Shown here piece after piece: positions 1-9,273 of a stretch of DNA of 64,000 nt. Numbering within the stretch: position 1 is the first letter of the stretch; every line of letters starts with the position of its first letter. A program made the translations under genes and the position numbers. Source of the stretch: Halochromatium glycolicum (GTDB lineage Bacteria > Pseudomonadota > Gammaproteobacteria > Chromatiales > Chromatiaceae); NCBI RefSeq assembly GCF_016584085.1, contig NZ_NRSJ01000009.1, positions 51,886 to 115,885 of the forward strand. Direction: 5' to 3'. The notes below the pieces were generated by a model. That model was not told the DNA's origin, ran no database searches, and saw only the letters and a program-made list of their open reading frames with translations.

Positions 1-1659
1 CAGACCGGGAACAAGACGCTGATGGGCGTGGTGATCGACATTTCCGAACGCCGTGCCATGCAGGATGAGATCCGCCGGCAGCAGACGCGGCTGGCGGCGA
101 TGCAGCGCGAAGAGAACGTCAGATTGACCGCGGAGGTGGCCAAACAGACCGAAGCGCTGCGTAACGCGAGTGCGCAGGCGCAGGCGAGCAGTGAAGCCAA
201 GTCTAAGTTCCTGTCTAGCGCCAGCCATGAGCTGCGCGCGCCCTTGCACGACCTGCTCGGCTATGCACAGCTGCTCTCGCGCGAGATCCCGCCCGAGGCG
301 CAAGCGCATCTGGCGGTGATCCAAAAAAGCGGCAACCAGCTGCTACACCTGATCGACGACATTCTCGAGTTCAGCCGCGGCGATGCCAAGCCCATCGTCC
401 TCGATCCAGCACCCGTGTCGCTGCCCGAGTTGGCTGCGCACCTCGAGGCGACCTGCGCGCCAGCGGTCGCACGGGGCGGCAATCGGTTCGAGACGCGCGC
501 CCGCCTGGGATCGCTGAAGTGGGTCATCGCCGATGAGCGCAGACTCACCCAGGTTCTGCGCAACCTGATCGACAATGCCTGCAAGTACACTCGCAATGGG
601 CTCATCGAACTCGGCATCGAGACGGTTGACGCCACTGCTGGCATGGCCGGCGAGCCCGAGGGCATCCACGAGCCATTGGTGCGTTTCTCGGTTCGAGATA
701 CCGGTATCGGCATTCCGGCTGACCAGCAGGAGGCGATCTTCGAGCCCTTCAAGCGGCTTAACCGCTATGACGACGCGCCCGGCCTGGGTTTGGGGTTGGC
801 TATTTGCCGACAAATCGTCGTGGCCAGCGGCGGGCAGCTTCGCGTCGAAAGCCGCCAAGGGCCGGATTCCGGCAGTCTGTTCAGCTTCGATCTAAGGTTG
901 CGGATGGCTGAGGCCGGAAGCGAGGCGGCGGACAGCGAGAGCCCGCGCGCCATCCTTGGCTATAGCGGGCGGCCACGGACGGTATTGATTGTCGATGACA
1001 GGGCCAGCAGCCGCCGGCTCCTTGCCAAGCGTTGTGAGCTCCTGGGCTTGGAGGTCTTGGAAGCGGCCACGGGCCGGGACGCCTTGGACCTGTTGAGCAT
1101 GGCCGATCGGACACCGGACCTCGCCCTTGTCGATCAATTCATGCCGGGGCTGGATGGCTGGGGTTTCCTGCGCTGCGTGCGCACATCCGACCAGCACCGG
1201 GGGCTGCCGATCGTCCTCGTTTCGGCGGCGCCGTTGGAGCGGCCAAAGGGTTTTCCCGCTGACGTCGAATTCGACGAAGTCGCCTTAAAACCCCTCTCGG
1301 CAACGGCACTCACCGATATCTTGCAGCGCCACCTCGATCTCGTGTGGGCGTACGCCGAGACGGACCTACCGGCTGACGCTGTCGCCTCAACCTGCGAGTT
1401 CGATTCGACAACGCTGTCCCTGCCGCCGGGTTGTTGCGACCTGGAGCTTACCCAGCTCAAAGAGATGCTGGCGCTGGGGGCGGTCGTCGCGATCGATCGA
1501 TGGGCAGTCGAGATGGCCGAGACCTACCCGGAGCACAGCGCTCTGTGGAATGAAATCAGGCACCGCGCCAACCGCGTCGACCTCTTTGGACTGCGCGACC
1601 TTGTCGCTCGACTGCCACGAACGGCAGCCGACTCCGAGCGCGCGAACGAGTTGTCGTGA
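1..1659 (+). CDS. Hybrid histidine kinase-response regulator, 5' truncated by window edge
   Basis: The frame is open from base 1, so the true start lies upstream; the first residues look like the end of a PAS domain (VVIDISERR). A coiled linker leads to an H-box (SSASHELRAPL, His at about residue 76 counted from base 1). A HATPase domain follows with the N-box RNLIDNACKYT, G1 RDTGIGIP and G2 GLGLGLAI. A receiver domain comes next, with acidic pair LIVDD, phospho-acceptor Asp in ALVDQFMPG and Lys in ALKPL. The last ~100 residues form an alpha-helical tail like those after receivers in large hybrid kinases. It should autophosphorylate on His and pass phosphate to its own Asp; the sensory part is outside the window. 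No partner gene is adjacent. Confidence 0.9.
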   Translation, partial: QTGNKTLMGVVIDISERRAMQDEIRRQQTRLAAMQREENVRLTAEVAKQTEALRNASAQAQASSEAKSKFLSSASHELRAPLHDLLGYAQLLSREIPPEAQAHLAVIQKSGNQLLHLIDDILEFSRGDAKPIVLDPAPVSLPELAAHLEATCAPAVARGGNRFETRARLGSLKWVIADERRLTQVLRNLIDNACKYTRNGLIELGIETVDATAGMAGEPEGIHEPLVRFSVRDTGIGIPADQQEAIFEPFKRLNRYDDAPGLGLGLAICRQIVVASGGQLRVESRQGPDSGSLFSFDLRLRMAEAGSEAADSESPRAILGYSGRPRTVLIVDDRASSRRLLAKRCELLGLEVLEAATGRDALDLLSMADRTPDLALVDQFMPGLDGWGFLRCVRTSDQHRGLPIVLVSAAPLERPKGFPADVEFDEVALKPLSATALTDILQRHLDLVWAYAETDLPADAVASTCEFDSTTLSLPPGCCDLELTQLKEMLALGAVVAIDRWAVEMAETYPEHSALWNEIRHRANRVDLFGLRDLVARLPRTAADSERANELS

Positions 1660-1740
1660 TCAGATCGGCGTGACACGTTCGGCGGCGTTCCGCCATCGGA
1701 GACGGTGCGGGAGTTCGGTTTCTCACTGCCGTTGACGTTC

Positions 1741-1794
1741 TAGACATCATGTCTAGACATCATGTCTAGACATCATGTCTAGACATCATGTCTA
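1741..1794. repeat. Four tandem 13-bp palindromic units
   Basis: The unit TAGACATCATGTC occurs four times head to tail, closed by TA. Each unit is an inverted repeat, GACAT-C-ATGTC, and every junction makes a TCTAGA hexamer. It lies 82 bp beyond the kinase stop and before the hsdM fossil. It could be a cooperative protein-binding array or a slippage-prone repeat; its function is not visible. Confidence 0.9.
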
Positions 1795-1947
1795 AACCGC
1801 GTCCAGATTGAGATGCGTAATTGTTGTGCCACTGTCGGCACTCCGTTGCGCCACGTCTCCCGTGGCTGCGTGTTTTGATCCTGTTGTTCACCGGATTGTT
1901 GCATATTGACGTTGGACCTTGCCAAATGGCAGCAACCCCCGAAGACC

Positions 1948-2213
1948 TCAGGCAGCTGTCACTAGCCGGGAGCCGGGGCTGCCAAGGTGGATGAGCAGGA
2001 TCTTGTAGAACTCGAGCCGATCGGGCGCCGGCTGGTCCTCCAGGTCGCCCCAGCGGTAGTCCGCGGGGAGTTGGTCCTCGGTGCCCGTCTCCTGGGCCAT
2101 CTTGAGGAACAGCAGGTAGGTCAGCTCGGTGATGTACTGGTGGTAAGTGACCCCATCGTCCTTGAGGACGTTGCAGAGGTTCCAAAGCTTGGCGACGATG
2201 TCGTGGGTAACGG
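1948..2213 (-). pseudogene. hsdM: Type I restriction-modification HsdM, N-terminal fragment
   Basis: Read on the minus strand from about 2213, the translation has the family N-terminus: DIVAKLWNLCNVLKDDG, then a segment containing ITELTYLLFLKMAQETGTED and FYKILLIHLGSPG. This is the HsdM helical N-terminal domain. It stops at 1948-1950 after roughly 85 residues; no methyltransferase motifs follow, and the initiator region is replaced by the end of the neighbouring vapC. It is therefore a short remnant. The alternative that it is an N-terminal-only regulator is unlikely because no start codon or ribosome-binding site is present. Confidence 0.75.
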
Positions 2214-2622
2214 CGGTCCTACTTGCTCGTAGGCTTGGATCGTCAAGCCGGGGACCCGGGCGAAGGCGCCGTCATTGGTGATCAGGGTGGCGCCCTCGGC
2301 CAGGGCGTGGGCGGCGATCATCAGGTCCATGGGGGCTAGGGGCTTGCCCAGGGCGGCTAGCTCGGCGCGCAGGGGGGCCGTAACGACGCGCGGTCGCGGA
2401 GGTCCAGGGGCGGATGTCGATGCCGCCCAGCACGGTCTCGGCGAGCCCGACAAATTCGACCCTTTGCGGGCGGCGTGCAGGGCCGAAGCGAATCTCGTCC
2501 TCGGTGACCACCGAAATGCAGAATGGCGCGATGGACAGCCGCAGGTCCAGGTCCGGGGAGCGGGCCTTCATCACCGCCGAGAGCGCATTGGTGTCCAACA
2601 TCAGCAGGCCGCTCATGGCCAA
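2214..2622 (-). pseudogene. vapC: VapC-type PIN-domain toxin, frameshifted
   Basis: The N-terminal half reads [19 protein letters not shown], with the first PIN acidic residue in LDTN and a conserved TEDEIRFG segment, up to ATARRYG. Homology then continues in another frame: LRAELAALGKPLAPMDLMIA and GATLITND, the other PIN acidic motifs. The switch falls at a run of six G on the plus strand (2372-2377), equivalent to one extra base or two lost. The 3' end runs into the hsdM fossil without its own stop. The gene overlaps vapB by 10 bp in the usual antitoxin-toxin order. The PIN RNase is probably inactive unless the shift is a sequencing error or is corrected by slippage. Confidence 0.75.
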
Positions 2623-2879
2623 TCGCGCTCGACGTGCTCACCCTGATCGCGATCCGCCATGAATTCGTCCAGCTCCTTGCGCTCCTTCTCCGTCATGCTG
2701 GCGATCAGGTGATCGCGCTCTTCCAGCCAATCGCGGAAGGACTTGTTCAGCGGACTCAAGATCACGTTGCCGGTCTCAGGATCGCGGCGGATCTCGACGG
2801 CGTCGCCCTCGAAGCGGAACTCCGCGGGCAGGCGTACCGCTTGGCTGCGACCATTCTTGAAGTGTTTTGCGGTCTGCAT
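2613..2879 (-). CDS. vapB: VapB-type antitoxin (AbrB/MazE fold)
   Basis: An 88-residue protein beginning [20 protein letters not shown], the characteristic AbrB-like swapped-hairpin DNA-binding start of VapB antitoxins. An acidic, charged C-terminus (about residues 45-88) is expected to wrap around the PIN toxin. The stop overlaps the toxin start by 10 bp, which implies translational coupling. It would normally bind both VapC and its own promoter. It is intact while the toxin is frameshifted, the pattern expected when a TA pair decays from the toxin side. Confidence 0.85.
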   Translation of the reverse strand: MQTAKHFKNGRSQAVRLPAEFRFEGDAVEIRRDPETGNVILSPLNKSFRDWLEERDHLIASMTEKERKELDEFMADRDQGEHVERDWP

Positions 2880-2920
2880 CTCAACCTCCGATCTTGGCGC
2901 GGTATAGATCGCGGTCTAAT

Positions 2921-3175
2921 CTAATGCCGCGGAACCTCGGGGCCAAGGGTGCAGCAGAAGGCGCGCGGGCTCCTTGTGCAAAGGGCTCCTTCGATTTCGG
3001 GCATCGCCACGTCCAGCACTCGACAGGCGGGGCCGTGCGGACGTACGTGGGCGATAAACTCGCGCGCGCCGCTGAAGCCTCGAACCTGGAACCCCTCGGC
3101 GCGGAGCAGTCGAGTCAAGGCCTTCAGCATCTCGGGCTCGTCGTCGAGCAGATTGACCATCGGTTCATCGGTCAT
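2921..3175 (-). pseudogene. Response-regulator receiver fragment (FixJ/NarL-like)
   Basis: It begins MTDEPMVNLLDDEPEMLKAL, a receiver-domain start with the acidic pair, and reaches the phospho-acceptor region VLDVAMPEIEG. Receiver similarity then stops abruptly and about 20 unrelated residues precede the stop. The alpha4-beta5 part, the conserved Lys and any output domain are missing. The start overlaps the stop of the kinase fragment upstream as ATGA, the normal coupling of a kinase-regulator pair, so this is the surviving junction of a two-component operon. Confidence 0.7.
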
Positions 3176-3285
3176 GATGCGGCGCCGTCCCTGGGTAGAT
3201 ACAGGTGCAAGGAGGCGCCGCCGCCGGCTGCCGACTCGGCCCAGACGCGCCCGCCGTGGCTGTTCACGAACGACCAGCGACTGGC
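3172..3285 (-). pseudogene. Histidine-kinase C-terminal fragment
   Basis: The minus-strand frame ending at TGA 3172-3174 reads NSHGGRVWAESAAGGGASLH and then LYLPRD, the last part of a HATPase domain (G2-to-C-terminus). Only about 35 residues survive; the upstream side is cut close to the YfcC transporter stop at 3313. It overlaps the receiver fragment by ATGA. Confidence 0.65.
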
Positions 3286-3312
3286 GTTAACTGCTCTTTT
3301 TTGGGGTTATGG

Positions 3313-4947
3313 TTAAGCGAGGCTGGCGGCAATGACAAGGACGGCCGCAGAGACGACGAACAGGGCCAGCAGCAGCGGCCAGATGAAGCGCAGGTACTTG
3401 TCGTAGCCCACCTGCGCGATGGCCAGGCCGCCGATGACCACGACATTGGTTGGCGACACCAGAAGTGCCAGCCCGTGGCCCAGTATCCAAGCGGTAATGG
3501 TCAGTGGCCGACCGACCCCGGCGAAGTCGGCGAGCGGTGTCAGCAGGGGCATCGCCAGCGCGGCATGCCCAGAGCTCGACGGGATCACAAAGGCCAGCGG
3601 GATGTTGACCACCATGGTCGCAACAGCAAAGGCGCCCGCAGAGGCGCTCATGATCAGCTGTTCCATGGCGTACAGGATGGTGCCCAGCGTCTGGGTGTTG
3701 GTCATGATCACCGAGACACCGCCGGCGAGGAGGATGACCATGGCCGGTCCCATCATGTCCGAGGCACCGGCTTTGATCAGCCGCACGATCTCCTGCTCGT
3801 CCATCCGCGCGACCAGACCCACCAGCACCGAGGCGATCAGAAACAGCATCGCCAGTTCCGGAAACCACCAATCGAGCTCAAACCAGAAGGGCTTGACCCC
3901 GGCGATCTCATGGGTGGTGTAGTAGTTCGCGGGGCCGGTGGTGCCGCCGAGGATACTGGCCCAGGGGATGACCGAGAAGATCATCAGCCCAAACGCCAGG
4001 ACGGTGATCGCCAGCACCCATTTCTGGGTGCCGCTGAGGGTTTGATTGGCGGCATCGGGAGGAGGGGCATGGTCGGGTCGGCTGGCGCCGTCATCAGCGC
4101 AGGTGGTTCCCTCGGCATCGGCGGACGTCGTCCCCTCGGCGCTCGACGCCTCGAACCCGACCAGGGAGAGGCTCGGGTCTGCCCGCGTCCGCGCCGCGTA
4201 GCGCAACACCCAGACCACCCCCATCGCGGTGAGCAGCACCCAGAGGATCACCCGCAGCAGGATGCCTTCGCCGATGCCGACCCCGGCCTCGCCGGCGGCG
4301 ACGCCGATCGAGAACGGATTGACCGTGGCCGCCATGATGCCGATCACGGAGCCGACGATGATCATCGCTGCGGTGACCAGGCGGTCGTACCCAAGAGCGG
4401 TCATCAGCGGGATGAAGAGGGCATAGAAGCCGAGTGTTTCCACCGAGAATCCCATGGTGGTGCCGAGCAGCGAGAACAGCACCATGACCGCAGTGATCAG
4501 CAGCCAGCCCTGGTTTCGCAAGCGGTTGGCGAGCGCCGCCACAGCCACCTCCAGGCTCCGGGTGGCAAAGCTGATGGAGATGAAGGCGCCGATCGACATG
4601 ATGAAGACGATGATGCCGATCTGGCCGAACAGGCGGCCGACGATCTCGGTGTCGACCAGCGCCGCCGCCGGGCTCAGCAGGCCGTAGATCCCGTTGACCG
4701 GGGCGAGGATCAGTTGCTCGACCCGCTCGCCGAAGCTCAGCGGCGATTCAATGCGCTCGAAGGTGCCGGGGATCGGGGAGCCGTCGGCGTCCTGCGCGTA
4801 GCGTCCTGACGGGATGAAGAGGGCGGCCACCCAGACCAGGACCATGACGATCGCCAAGGTCGTGACGGCGCTCGGGAACTGGAACCCTGGCCTCGATGCG
4901 TTGCCTTCGGTGATCGAGCTCGGGGAGCTAGAAGGACTTGCGCACAT
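3313..4947 (-). CDS. YfcC/DcuC-like membrane transporter of the arginine deiminase cluster
   Basis: About 544 residues with roughly a dozen hydrophobic segments and the look of the C4-dicarboxylate anaerobic carrier-like (YfcC) family: an N-terminal membrane segment, an extracytoplasmic loop containing FIPSGRYAQD, and repeated segments such as GTTMGFSVETLGFYALFIPL and IPSSSGHAALAMPLLTPL. A hydrophilic Ala/Asp/Ser-rich loop near residues 260-310 separates the two halves. YfcC-type carriers often sit in arginine-deiminase loci, so an amino-acid role (arginine, ornithine or citrulline) is inferred; the substrate is not proven. The start at 4947 overlaps the barrel gene by 20 bp; longer upstream starts are open but implausible. 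Confidence 0.8.
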   Translation of the reverse strand: MCASPSSSPSSITEGNASRPGFQFPSAVTTLAIVMVLVWVAALFIPSGRYAQDADGSPIPGTFERIESPLSFGERVEQLILAPVNGIYGLLSPAAALVDTEIVGRLFGQIGIIVFIMSIGAFISISFATRSLEVAVAALANRLRNQGWLLITAVMVLFSLLGTTMGFSVETLGFYALFIPLMTALGYDRLVTAAMIIVGSVIGIMAATVNPFSIGVAAGEAGVGIGEGILLRVILWVLLTAMGVVWVLRYAARTRADPSLSLVGFEASSAEGTTSADAEGTTCADDGASRPDHAPPPDAANQTLSGTQKWVLAITVLAFGLMIFSVIPWASILGGTTGPANYYTTHEIAGVKPFWFELDWWFPELAMLFLIASVLVGLVARMDEQEIVRLIKAGASDMMGPAMVILLAGGVSVIMTNTQTLGTILYAMEQLIMSASAGAFAVATMVVNIPLAFVIPSSSGHAALAMPLLTPLADFAGVGRPLTITAWILGHGLALLVSPTNVVVIGGLAIAQVGYDKYLRFIWPLLLALFVVSAAVLVIAASLA

Positions 4948-6208
4948 TGACCCAGATCTCGGTCGAGCTGTAGTCGCTGAACTCCGCATCGCCCTCATCA
5001 CGGATGTACAGCACCTCTGGCCTTAGGGACCAGCCTGGGGCGAACGCATAGGTCAAGCCGCCGCCGATCTCGTAGATGTCGAGGTCCGGCCTCAGTCGCC
5101 CGGGGTCGCCAAAGGCGTTCTCATAGGGGATGTCCTCATGCGTGCCGTTATGCTCCCAGAAGCCAAACAGAAAGGCGCTCAGGCGATCGTTGATGTCCAT
5201 GCCCCAGTCGATCTCGGCGCCATAGATGGTTTGATCCCCGCCCGCACGGCCATGGGTGGCCCATTCGCGCCCCCCAGTCAGGGTGAGGGTCAGCGATGCC
5301 CTCCCGTCCAGCAGGGCGCGCGTCCAACCCAGCCAGACCTGCGCGATATCCCGGCTGCGATCGCGCTCGCCGCCACGGGGATATTCGCGGGCGCGGATCT
5401 CGCCCTCGAGGAGGATCTCGTTATCGGGATCGAGGATGAAGGACCGATTGGCGAAGAGCCCATAGTCCTGCCGATAACCGTCACCGCCCCGGTAGCTGGC
5501 CCGGCCGCGCACCCCGATCGACTGACTGCCCGCGGTCAATGACTGAGTGATCCTCGCATTCCAGCGCAGATCCGAGTCGTCCCGCCGATCGGTGTCGTCG
5601 TAGTAGCGGTACTGGTAGTCCAAGCTGGCGTCGATCGCGAGATCGTCCGTCGCGATGTAGCCCAATCCGCCGCCGATCCGTGCATTCCAGAACCAGTCAC
5701 GGGCGGGGTCACCGCCCAGCGCGTTGGTGGTGCGGGTGACGTTCTCGCGGTAGAAGCCGGCGCCGGTCTCGGCATAGCCAAAGACGCTCAGGCGTTCGCC
5801 TCGCTTGTAGTTCTGCCCTGCCCGGGAGTAGACCTCGGCCTGCTCGCGCAGGTCCGGCGGCAGGTTGTCGAAACGCAGAACCTGCTCGAACTCGAGCACC
5901 GCCTTGGCGTACTCGCCCTTCTCCAGATAGGCCTGGCCACGCTCGAGATGGCTGTCGATTGGATCAGCCTCATCAGCGAGCGATGGGTTGAGCTCAGGGC
6001 TCGATGCCAATCGCGATTCCCTGTTCAGTGGTGCGACCGGCGCGCCGTCGGTGGCGCGACTGTCGGCCCGACTGATGGTTGCCGGAACCATCAACAATGC
6101 CGTGATGCCGGCGATTGCAAGCCACTGGATCAGCAGCTGACCATCATCATGCGGACCCACATTCGGAACCGCGGGCCGCAGGTCAGCGCCCTTGCGCTCT
6201 AGAGCCAT
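4928..6208 (-). CDS. Outer-membrane beta-barrel with N-terminal TPR, in the arc cluster
   Basis: About 426 residues. The start at 6208 is chosen for the strong GGAGG five bases upstream. A long n-region leads to a signal-like hydrophobic stretch (LAIAGITALLMVPATISRA). A TPR-like helix pair follows (RGQAYLEKGEYAKAVLEFEQ, near residues 90-125). The rest is alternating aromatic/hydrophilic beta strands (for example LAIDASLDYQYRYYDD), ending in ...VRKSF, an outer-membrane barrel C-terminal Phe. The TPR-plus-barrel layout resembles DUF560/Slam-like proteins, but a porin-like or sensory role in this operon is equally possible. It lies between arcA and the YfcC transporter, all on the minus strand. 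Confidence 0.75.
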   Translation of the reverse strand: MALERKGADLRPAVPNVGPHDDGQLLIQWLAIAGITALLMVPATISRADSRATDGAPVAPLNRESRLASSPELNPSLADEADPIDSHLERGQAYLEKGEYAKAVLEFEQVLRFDNLPPDLREQAEVYSRAGQNYKRGERLSVFGYAETGAGFYRENVTRTTNALGGDPARDWFWNARIGGGLGYIATDDLAIDASLDYQYRYYDDTDRRDDSDLRWNARITQSLTAGSQSIGVRGRASYRGGDGYRQDYGLFANRSFILDPDNEILLEGEIRAREYPRGGERDRSRDIAQVWLGWTRALLDGRASLTLTLTGGREWATHGRAGGDQTIYGAEIDWGMDINDRLSAFLFGFWEHNGTHEDIPYENAFGDPGRLRPDLDIYEIGGGLTYAFAPGWSLRPEVLYIRDEGDAEFSDYSSTEIWVNVRKSF

Positions 6209-6284
6209 TGAACCTCCAAGATCAAGCTTGCGAGCATCGCGCGCGGCGAGGTGCTCGAGGATCATGGGCAGGGCAGAGGCCAGG

Positions 6285-7550
6285 TCAGAAGTCGACCGCG
6301 TCGCGAATCAACGGACAGGTCATGCAGTGACCGCCGCCGCGCCCGCGCCCGAGCTCAGCGCCGACGATGGTGATGACCTCGACCCCGGCCTTGCGCAGCT
6401 CGGTGTTGGTCCAGGTGTTGCGGTCGTAGGCGACGACGACGCCGGGTGAGAGCGCGACGAGGTTGTTGCCGCTGTCCCACTGCGCTCGCTCCGATGCGTA
6501 GTGGTCACCGCCGGTCTCGATCACCCTGAGCTTCTTGAAGTTCAACGCCTCGGCGACGACGTCACAGAACGGGTCTTTCTCCAGGGTCGCCTCCAACCCA
6601 TCGGCATTGTCGCTGGGCCTGAGCGAGATCGTGTGTACTTGATCCATGATCGGTCGATAGAGGGTGACCAGATCGCGATCAGCGAAGGTGAAGACGGTGT
6701 CCAGGTGCATTGCCGAGCGTAGCTTCGGCATGGCGGCAACGATGACGCGCTCGGCGGCGCCGTTCGCGAACAGCGCCTGCGCGACCTGTGAGATGCCCTG
6801 ACGGGAGGTACGCTCGCTCATACCGATCAGCACCACACCATTGCCGACCGGCATTACATCGCCGCCCTCGACTGTCGAGCGCCCGAAGTTCTGATCGGGA
6901 TCGCCCCACCAGACCTGGATATCGGCGTTGGCGAAGCTCGGATGGAACCTGTAGATGGCCGAGGTCAGCAGCGTCTCCTCCCTGCGCACCGGCCAATACA
7001 TCGGATTCAGCGTGACGCCACCGTAGATCCAGCAGGTGGTGTCGCGCGTATAGAGCGTGTTTGGCAGTGGCGGCAGCAGATACTCGGTTACCCCGTGTGC
7101 CTCGCGAACAAGCTCCAGGTAGTCGGAGGTCGCGAAACGCTCTGGCACGTCCACCACCGACACGCCACCGATCAAGAAATCTGCGAGCGGCTTCGGTGGC
7201 AAGCTCTCCAGGAATGCTCGCGTATCATCGATCAGCCCCAGTCCGACGCTGTTCCGGGTGACCTTGCGATCGAGCAGCCAAGCCTTGGCCTCGGGGATGG
7301 CGACGGTCTCGGCGAGCAGCTCGTGCATCTCGACCACCTCGACGCCGCGCTCACGCATCTTGATCATGAAGTCGTAATGGTCGCGTTTGGCGTTGGTGAC
7401 CCAAAGCAGATCATCGAACAGCAGGTCATCGTTGTTGGTCGGTGTCAGCCGGGTGTGCGCAAGCCCGGGTGCGCAGACCATCACCTTGCGTAGGGTTCCG
7501 ACCTCAGAATGCACGCCGTAGACGGGTGCGGAATCGTTGGCTTGACTCAT
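6285..7550 (-). CDS. arcA: Arginine deiminase
   Basis: 421 residues, the usual family length. It hydrolyses L-arginine to citrulline and ammonia, the first step of the arginine deiminase pathway, in the cytoplasm. The guanidino-group-modifying enzyme residues are all visible: Asp170 (YTRD), Glu228 (VEGGD), His282 and Asp284 (MHLDTVF), and nucleophile Cys409 in GGGHCMTCP. Spacing matches the Pseudomonas enzyme. The start is 19 bp from the arcD stop, so the two are co-transcribed. arcB (ornithine carbamoyltransferase) and arcC (carbamate kinase) are absent from the window, so energy recovery from citrulline would need genes elsewhere. Confidence 0.97.
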   Translation of the reverse strand: MSQANDSAPVYGVHSEVGTLRKVMVCAPGLAHTRLTPTNNDDLLFDDLLWVTNAKRDHYDFMIKMRERGVEVVEMHELLAETVAIPEAKAWLLDRKVTRNSVGLGLIDDTRAFLESLPPKPLADFLIGGVSVVDVPERFATSDYLELVREAHGVTEYLLPPLPNTLYTRDTTCWIYGGVTLNPMYWPVRREETLLTSAIYRFHPSFANADIQVWWGDPDQNFGRSTVEGGDVMPVGNGVVLIGMSERTSRQGISQVAQALFANGAAERVIVAAMPKLRSAMHLDTVFTFADRDLVTLYRPIMDQVHTISLRPSDNADGLEATLEKDPFCDVVAEALNFKKLRVIETGGDHYASERAQWDSGNNLVALSPGVVVAYDRNTWTNTELRKAGVEVITIVGAELGRGRGGGHCMTCPLIRDAVDF

Positions 7551-7569
7551 GGTGGACGCTCCTGTGGTT

Positions 7570-9000
7570 CTAGATGGTGATCATGCCGGTAGCAAGGCCG
7601 TAGACGCCGGCAGCGGCGCCGGCGACGAAGACGCCGAGTAACGCGAGCTCCCAGGCACCGAACAGCCGCTGTTTCTGCTCGCGCCTGGAGAGCACGAAGA
7701 GGATGGTCCCCGGCGCGAGCAAGATGCAGGCGAGCACCAGATGCTTGAGTCCACCCGAAAGCAGCATGAAGATCGTGTAAACGGTCGCGATCAGCGCCCA
7801 GGTCATATCCGTGCCCCAGCCCTGGCCGTCCGGGTGATAGGTCTCGCGCGTCAACACCAGCTTCAGCGCATAGCCGGCGACCAGGGTGTAGGGGATCAGC
7901 GTCAGGGCGCTGGTCATCTCGAGCGACAGGTCGAAGGCGTACTGCGAGAAGATCGAAACGATCAGGAACAGCTGCACCAGGATGTTGGTGATCCAGAGCG
8001 CGGCCGAGGGCACCTGGTGCTTGTTCTCGTGGGCAAAGACCTTGGGTACCAAGCCGTATTTGGCGGCCGAGTAGAGCACCTCGGCAGCGAGCAGCGACCA
8101 AGCCAGGAAGGCGCCGAGCACGGAGACGATGAGACCAGCGCTGACGAACTTGAGCCCCCAATCACCGACGACCGCTTGCAGAGCGCCGGCCATCGACGGC
8201 TGGCGCAGCTCGGCCAGCGCTGGGCGTTCGAGCACGCCATAGGGCAACAACGTGACGAGCACCAAAAGGCAGAGGACGCCGACAAAGCCCATCACCGTTG
8301 CCCAGCCGACGTCCTCGCGTCGCTTCGCGTAGCGCGAGTAGACGCTCGCGCCCTCGATGCCGATGAAGACGAAGACGGTCACCAGCATGGTGCTGCGGAC
8401 CTGATCGAAGACCTGAGCGCTGCTGTAGTCGCCGCCGCCCCAGAAGCTGGAGGCGAACAGGTCGTAGTCGAAGGCGAAGGCCATGAACGCAATGAAGACG
8501 AAGATCGGGAGGATCTTCGCAACGGTCACGACCTTGTTGATGAAGGCGGCCTCCTTGATGCCACGCAAGATCATGAAGTGGAAAGACCAGAGTACGATCG
8601 ACGAGACGATCACCGCCTGTGGCGTGTTGCCATCGCCGAAGATCGGGAAGAAGGCCCCAAGCGTCGACTTGATCAGCACGAAATAGGTGGTGTTCCCGAG
8701 GCAGGTCCCGATCCAGAAACCGAAGGCCGCGGCAAAGCCCAGGTAGTTGCCGAACCCCTCCTTGGCGTAGGCGAAGATACCCGCATCAATCTCCGGCTTG
8801 CGCACCGCCAGAGACTGGAACACGAAGGCCAGCATCAGCATGCCGCCACCGGCGATGATCCAGGCGACGATGGCGCCGAAGGGGCCGGTCGCTGCGCCGA
8901 AGCGGGCCGGAAGGGAGAAGATGCCTGCCCCGACCATGGAGCCGACGACCATCGCCGTTAGCGTGAGCCGGGAGAATTTTTGCGCGTCTGCATCTGCCAT
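7570..9000 (-). CDS. arcD: Arginine-ornithine antiporter, APC superfamily
   Basis: About 476 residues with 12-13 predicted membrane segments. The opening [20 protein letters not shown] contains the APC substrate-binding GSMVGAGIF signature in the first helix, and later [20 protein letters not shown] is typical of the ArcD/basic amino-acid antiporter group. The start at 9000 is preceded by AGGGGG at suitable distance; a longer frame upstream lacks a comparable site. It would exchange arginine for ornithine or, as OTC is missing nearby, perhaps citrulline. It is the first gene of the minus-strand arc operon and divergent from the REC-AraC regulator, with a 273-bp shared promoter region. Confidence 0.9.
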   Translation of the reverse strand: MADADAQKFSRLTLTAMVVGSMVGAGIFSLPARFGAATGPFGAIVAWIIAGGGMLMLAFVFQSLAVRKPEIDAGIFAYAKEGFGNYLGFAAAFGFWIGTCLGNTTYFVLIKSTLGAFFPIFGDGNTPQAVIVSSIVLWSFHFMILRGIKEAAFINKVVTVAKILPIFVFIAFMAFAFDYDLFASSFWGGGDYSSAQVFDQVRSTMLVTVFVFIGIEGASVYSRYAKRREDVGWATVMGFVGVLCLLVLVTLLPYGVLERPALAELRQPSMAGALQAVVGDWGLKFVSAGLIVSVLGAFLAWSLLAAEVLYSAAKYGLVPKVFAHENKHQVPSAALWITNILVQLFLIVSIFSQYAFDLSLEMTSALTLIPYTLVAGYALKLVLTRETYHPDGQGWGTDMTWALIATVYTIFMLLSGGLKHLVLACILLAPGTILFVLSRREQKQRLFGAWELALLGVFVAGAAAGVYGLATGMITI

Positions 9001-9273
9001 GCGAGTACCCCCTGTTGACCAAGATCCGCTCGCAGCCATGATCAACGAGGCAGTGACGCAGAAGTAGGCTAATGCGCACGAAAACTGTGCATGGAACGAT
9101 GCTTGATGTGGCGCACCAAGAGGATGATAGGGGCCGAGTGCGTATGGGCTGGGCTGACCGGAGGTGGGAGACTTTGCAGCCTCAGCATAAGACTGTGCCG
9201 CGAGCCGCAGTCCGCTGCGATTGCCGGTTTCGCTCGGTTAACATCGACCGCAGTTTCGATGGCTGCAGAGTCC

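Noticed and set aside
3205..4809. Long plus-strand open frame (534 codons) opposite the YfcC gene
   Set aside because: Composition is dominated by His/Gln/Asp/Arg as expected for the antisense of a GC-rich membrane protein; no domain, and the minus-strand gene is well supported.
7741..8961. Plus-strand open frame (406 codons) opposite arcD
   Set aside because: Shadow of the arcD coding strand; low-complexity charged translation with no motif.
9108..9125. FNR-like site (TTGAT-N-CACCAA) between arcD and the regulator
   Set aside because: The right half does not match ATCAA; too weak to claim.
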